This document shows, piece by piece, positions 5,316 to 6,934 of a stretch of 6,934 nucleotides of DNA. Under the pieces are notes generated by a model. That model ran no database searches, was not told the origin of the DNA, and saw only the letters and a program-made list of their open reading frames with translations. Source of the DNA: Nitrospirota bacterium (GTDB taxonomy: Bacteria > Nitrospirota > Thermodesulfovibrionia > Thermodesulfovibrionales > Magnetobacteriaceae). Location of the stretch: contig JADFXO010000206.1 in NCBI GenBank assembly GCA_015233485.1, positions 1-6,934 on the forward strand, read 5' to 3'. A program made the position numbers and the translations under genes. Position 1 is the stretch's first letter. Each line of letters begins with the position of its first letter.

Positions 5316-5735
5316 TTAAATGCCCGTTTTCGGTATCGAAATGCTGAGGACGCCATCAGTAAGGACTACCCTGATGGCGTCTATGTCTGCCGAGTCGGGG
5401 ATTTTAAAAGACCTCATAAAACGCCCAAAACTCCTCTCCATACAGTGGAAATACTCCCTGTCGGAGTGTATGCCCGGCTTTCGTTCCCCTTTTATTGTAA
5501 TGACGTTTTTTCCTTCGACAACAACTGATATATCCTCTAGTTTAACACCGGGGATGTCGGCTTTTACGATAATTTCCCCCTCCATCTCGCAGATGTCGAA
5601 GGAGGGCACCCATGTGTACGCGCGCCGTGAGGTGAGGTCGCCCTGTGCATCATGGTGGAAGAGGTTATTCGCCCTCTCGCGCAGAAACACCAACCTGTCT
5701 GTGTCGTCCCAAAATTTGCTGCTCATCAGTAACAT
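5316..5735 (-). CDS. hsp20: small heat-shock protein, Hsp20/alpha-crystallin family
   Basis: 139 aa from the ATG at 5735. ATP-independent chaperone that holds unfolding proteins in the cytosol as large oligomers. The alpha-crystallin domain spans about residues 42-136: VPSFDICE, KADIPGV (58-64), VITIKGER (78-85), ERSFGRFMRSFKIP (100-113), DGVLSISIPK (127-136). The start is uncertain: none of the in-frame ATGs (5792, 5735, 5726) has a recognisable ribosome site, and 5726 (MSSKFWDD) is equally possible; both give a normal-length N-terminal arm. The protein ends at IPKTGI, right after the domain, so the usual C-terminal extension with its I-x-I anchor for oligomerisation is missing. No CIRCE or clear heat-shock sigma site is seen upstream. 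First gene of a pair with the phosphodiesterase and divergent from cheV. Confidence 0.93.
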   Translation of the reverse strand: MLLMSSKFWDDTDRLVFLRERANNLFHHDAQGDLTSRRAYTWVPSFDICEMEGEIIVKADIPGVKLEDISVVVEGKNVITIKGERKPGIHSDREYFHCMERSFGRFMRSFKIPDSADIDAIRVVLTDGVLSISIPKTGI

Positions 5736-5771
5736 TTTAAAATATATTGTTGTGTTTTGTAAATGCCCCCG

Positions 5772-5784
5772 TTGCAATCTGCAA
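5772..5784. promoter_or_regulatory. short inverted repeat upstream of hsp20
   Basis: TTGCA (5772-5776) and TGCAA (5780-5784) flank ATC, 37-49 bases before the chosen hsp20 start. The 9-mer TGCAATCTG at its centre (5773-5781) recurs at 5834-5842, on the cheV side of the same intergenic region. This could be an operator or part of the hsp20 promoter region, but short dyads of this kind arise by chance. Confidence 0.25.
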
Positions 5785-5842
5785 TTTGACATAAAAGAGT
5801 GCCTGTATGGAGCTTTTCTTTAGACTAATAGGCTGCAATCTG

Positions 5843-5861
5843 TAGTCCGGCCATAGTCCGG
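5843..5861. repeat. TAGTCCGG direct repeat upstream of cheV promoter
   Basis: TAGTCCGG occurs at 5843-5850 and 5854-5861, 11 bases apart (one helical turn), ending directly before the sigma-28 -35 box. In-phase direct repeats just upstream of a promoter are typical activator sites, but the sequence matches no regulator I recognise. Confidence 0.3.
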
Positions 5862-5862
5862 T

Positions 5863-5889
5863 TAAATTAATCTATACAAATGCCGATAA
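5863..5889 (+). promoter_or_regulatory. sigma-28 (FliA) flagellar promoter of cheV
   Basis: TAAATTAA (5863-5870), an 11-base spacer, then GCCGATAA (5882-5889). The -10 element is identical to the enterobacterial FliA consensus, the -35 begins with the required TAAA, and the spacing is exactly right. Transcription would start near 5896, leaving a leader of about 40 bases with AGGGAGGT before the cheV ATG. Late flagellar/chemotaxis genes are the usual targets of this sigma factor, which fits the gene it precedes. Confidence 0.82.
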
Positions 5890-5902
5890 GAACAAGTATA
5901 AT
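5873..5902 (+). promoter_or_regulatory. possible overlapping sigma-70 promoter of cheV
   Basis: TATACA (5873-5878; four of six) and a perfect TATAAT (5897-5902) separated by 18 bases. It overlaps the sigma-28 site and would start about 13 bases further downstream. It could provide basal transcription of cheV when the flagellar sigma factor is inactive; the -35 box is weak. Confidence 0.35.
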
Positions 5903-5936
5903 TTGAATATGAAGTTTCATTTTAGGGAGGTTAGGG

Positions 5937-6890
5937 ATGAGCAACGTAGTGGATGAGATCGAACAGAGGACTAATTTGGCCATGTCAAACCAGTTGGAGA
6001 TGCTGACATTTTACCTCAGCGATGGCCAGCTGTACGGGATAAACGTCTTTAAGATAATTGAAGTCCTTGAGTGTCCACCCAAAATCACCAAAATGCCTAA
6101 TTCCCACTTCGCGGTAAAAGGTACTATCAACTTTAGAGGTAAGTCAATTGCCGTTATCGATCTGTCAGAAGCGCTGGAGATGGAACCCGTCGACTACAAA
6201 AATACTATAAGTTACGTGATTGTGTGCGAGTACAACTATCTGGTTCATGGGTTTTTAATAAATTCCCCCAATACGTTGATTAACCGAAGCTGGGAGGACG
6301 TGAAAAGCCCTTCGGCTATCATGAGCAAAACGGCGTGCCTGACCGCTCTTGCGTACACGGACGACGGCAAGACGATTCAACTGCTCGACATAGAAAAAAT
6401 ACTCTCAGAGACAATAGGCATCGAGGAAGAGCTCTCCGATGATTTTAAGGAGAACATCAAACAAGAGGCAAAGACCGTCAATTTTAAGGACTACCACCTG
6501 CTCATAGTTGACGATTCAAAGTCGGCGTTAATGATGTTGAAAACTGTCGTTGAAAAACTGGGCGTCACATATACCATGATGGATAGCGCTGTTAACGCCC
6601 TTCAATTATTGGAGGAATTTTCAAACGACGACGTCCCGATTACCGACAGGTTTGCCATGATAATATCGGATATTGAGATGCCGGGCATGGATGGCTTTAC
6701 CTTTACGAGAAAGATAAAGGGCAACCCCAAGCTGTCGGGGCTTTATGTCATACTGCATAGCTCACTGAGCAACAAGTCAAACGTTGACAAGGCCAAGCAG
6801 GTTGGCTCTAACGATTTCCTACCCAAATTCCGGCCCGACGAGATAGCCAAAAAAATCCTTGACAGGATACACTCAATAGCGGGTGTATAA
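5937..6890 (+). CDS. cheV: chemotaxis coupling protein CheV (CheW-receiver fusion)
   Basis: 317 aa, complete. Couples chemoreceptors to the CheA kinase and tunes the array by phosphorylation; acts at the cytoplasmic face of receptor arrays. The start is set by AGGGAGGT upstream. CheW-like domain at about residues 20-160, including LTFYLSDGQLYGINVFKIIE (23-42) and INFRGKSIAVIDL (64-76). Receiver domain at about 186-313 with the acidic pair D192-D193, phospho-acceptor D245 in SDIEMPGMDG, S275/S276 at the Thr/Ser switch position and K297 (LPK). All key receiver residues are present, so it should be phosphorylatable. A charged linker (about 161-185) joins the domains. It is transcribed divergently from hsp20. 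No other chemotaxis genes are in the window, so it may be a stand-alone gene of the flagellar regulon. Confidence 0.96.
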   Translation: MSNVVDEIEQRTNLAMSNQLEMLTFYLSDGQLYGINVFKIIEVLECPPKITKMPNSHFAVKGTINFRGKSIAVIDLSEALEMEPVDYKNTISYVIVCEYNYLVHGFLINSPNTLINRSWEDVKSPSAIMSKTACLTALAYTDDGKTIQLLDIEKILSETIGIEEELSDDFKENIKQEAKTVNFKDYHLLIVDDSKSALMMLKTVVEKLGVTYTMMDSAVNALQLLEEFSNDDVPITDRFAMIISDIEMPGMDGFTFTRKIKGNPKLSGLYVILHSSLSNKSNVDKAKQVGSNDFLPKFRPDEIAKKILDRIHSIAGV

Positions 6891-6903
6891 GATAGCAGTA
6901 TGA

Positions 6904-6923
6904 CGGTACGCGCCGGAGTACCG
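6904..6923 (+). other. hairpin after cheV
   Basis: CGGTAC (6904-6909) pairs with GTACCG (6918-6923) around an 8-base loop, 13 bases after the cheV stop. No T-run follows before the window ends, so it is not a standard intrinsic terminator. An ATG at 6900 starts a frame that remains open to the window end (MTVRAGVPKPP) but has no ribosome site, so I do not call a gene. Confidence 0.3.
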
Positions 6924-6934
6924 AAGCCGCCAAC

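Noticed and set aside
5793..5812. CIRCE-like half-site (GGCACTC on the minus strand) upstream of hsp20
   Set aside because: Only one half of the inverted repeat is present; the second half at the required 9-base spacing is missing.
5320..5823. 167-aa plus-strand open frame across hsp20
   Set aside because: Antisense to an unmistakable alpha-crystallin domain; no recognisable protein features.

Overview
The window looks like chromosomal DNA of a motile, flagellated Gram-negative bacterium of intermediate G+C. A cheV gene sits behind what looks like a flagellar sigma-28 promoter, next to housekeeping genes (small heat-shock protein, YfcE-type phosphodiesterase, pyrophosphate-dependent phosphofructokinase). 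Nothing fixes the phylum. A PPi-PFK of this length plus cheV would suit a Nitrospirota- or Deltaproteobacteria-like host, but that is a guess.

Left part (78-2777, minus strand): a compact accessory operon of six genes, each with a strong Shine-Dalgarno sequence and short gaps or a 1-base overlap. In transcription order they are a 112-aa phage-type protein, a 97-aa phage-type protein, an M15 peptidase (endolysin type), a holin-like protein with a coiled coil and C-terminal membrane segment, and two proteins with Sec signal peptides. The last of these has clear tail-fibre sequence motifs. No terminase large subunit, portal, capsid or integrase is visible. It is therefore a prophage remnant, the edge of a prophage continuing beyond base 1, or a domesticated lysis/release cassette. 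A candidate promoter and three related GCATGAATG-type motifs lie in front of it. At the extreme left a plus-strand reading frame may end at base 50, convergent with this operon.

Middle (2778-3414): mostly noncoding. It contains the C-terminal relic of an IS1380-like transposase on the plus strand (3146-3343). Just before it is a short orphan start (3118) with a good ribosome binding site, whose frame is cut off at the relic. A strong GC-rich hairpin (3377-3404) ends the pfp transcript.

Right part: on the minus strand, hsp20 and the phosphodiesterase form a tight pair, followed by pfp. pfp has its own candidate promoter, overlapped by a perfect 2 x 20 bp tandem repeat. cheV is divergent from hsp20; its 201-bp shared upstream region holds an almost textbook sigma-28 promoter and short repeats.

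The most unusual point is the accessory operon. A cell-wall peptidase and a holin-like protein are co-transcribed with two Sec-exported, phage-fibre-like proteins. Ordinary virion proteins are not Sec-exported, so this could be a lysis-based release system for surface or extracellular proteins rather than a virion module.
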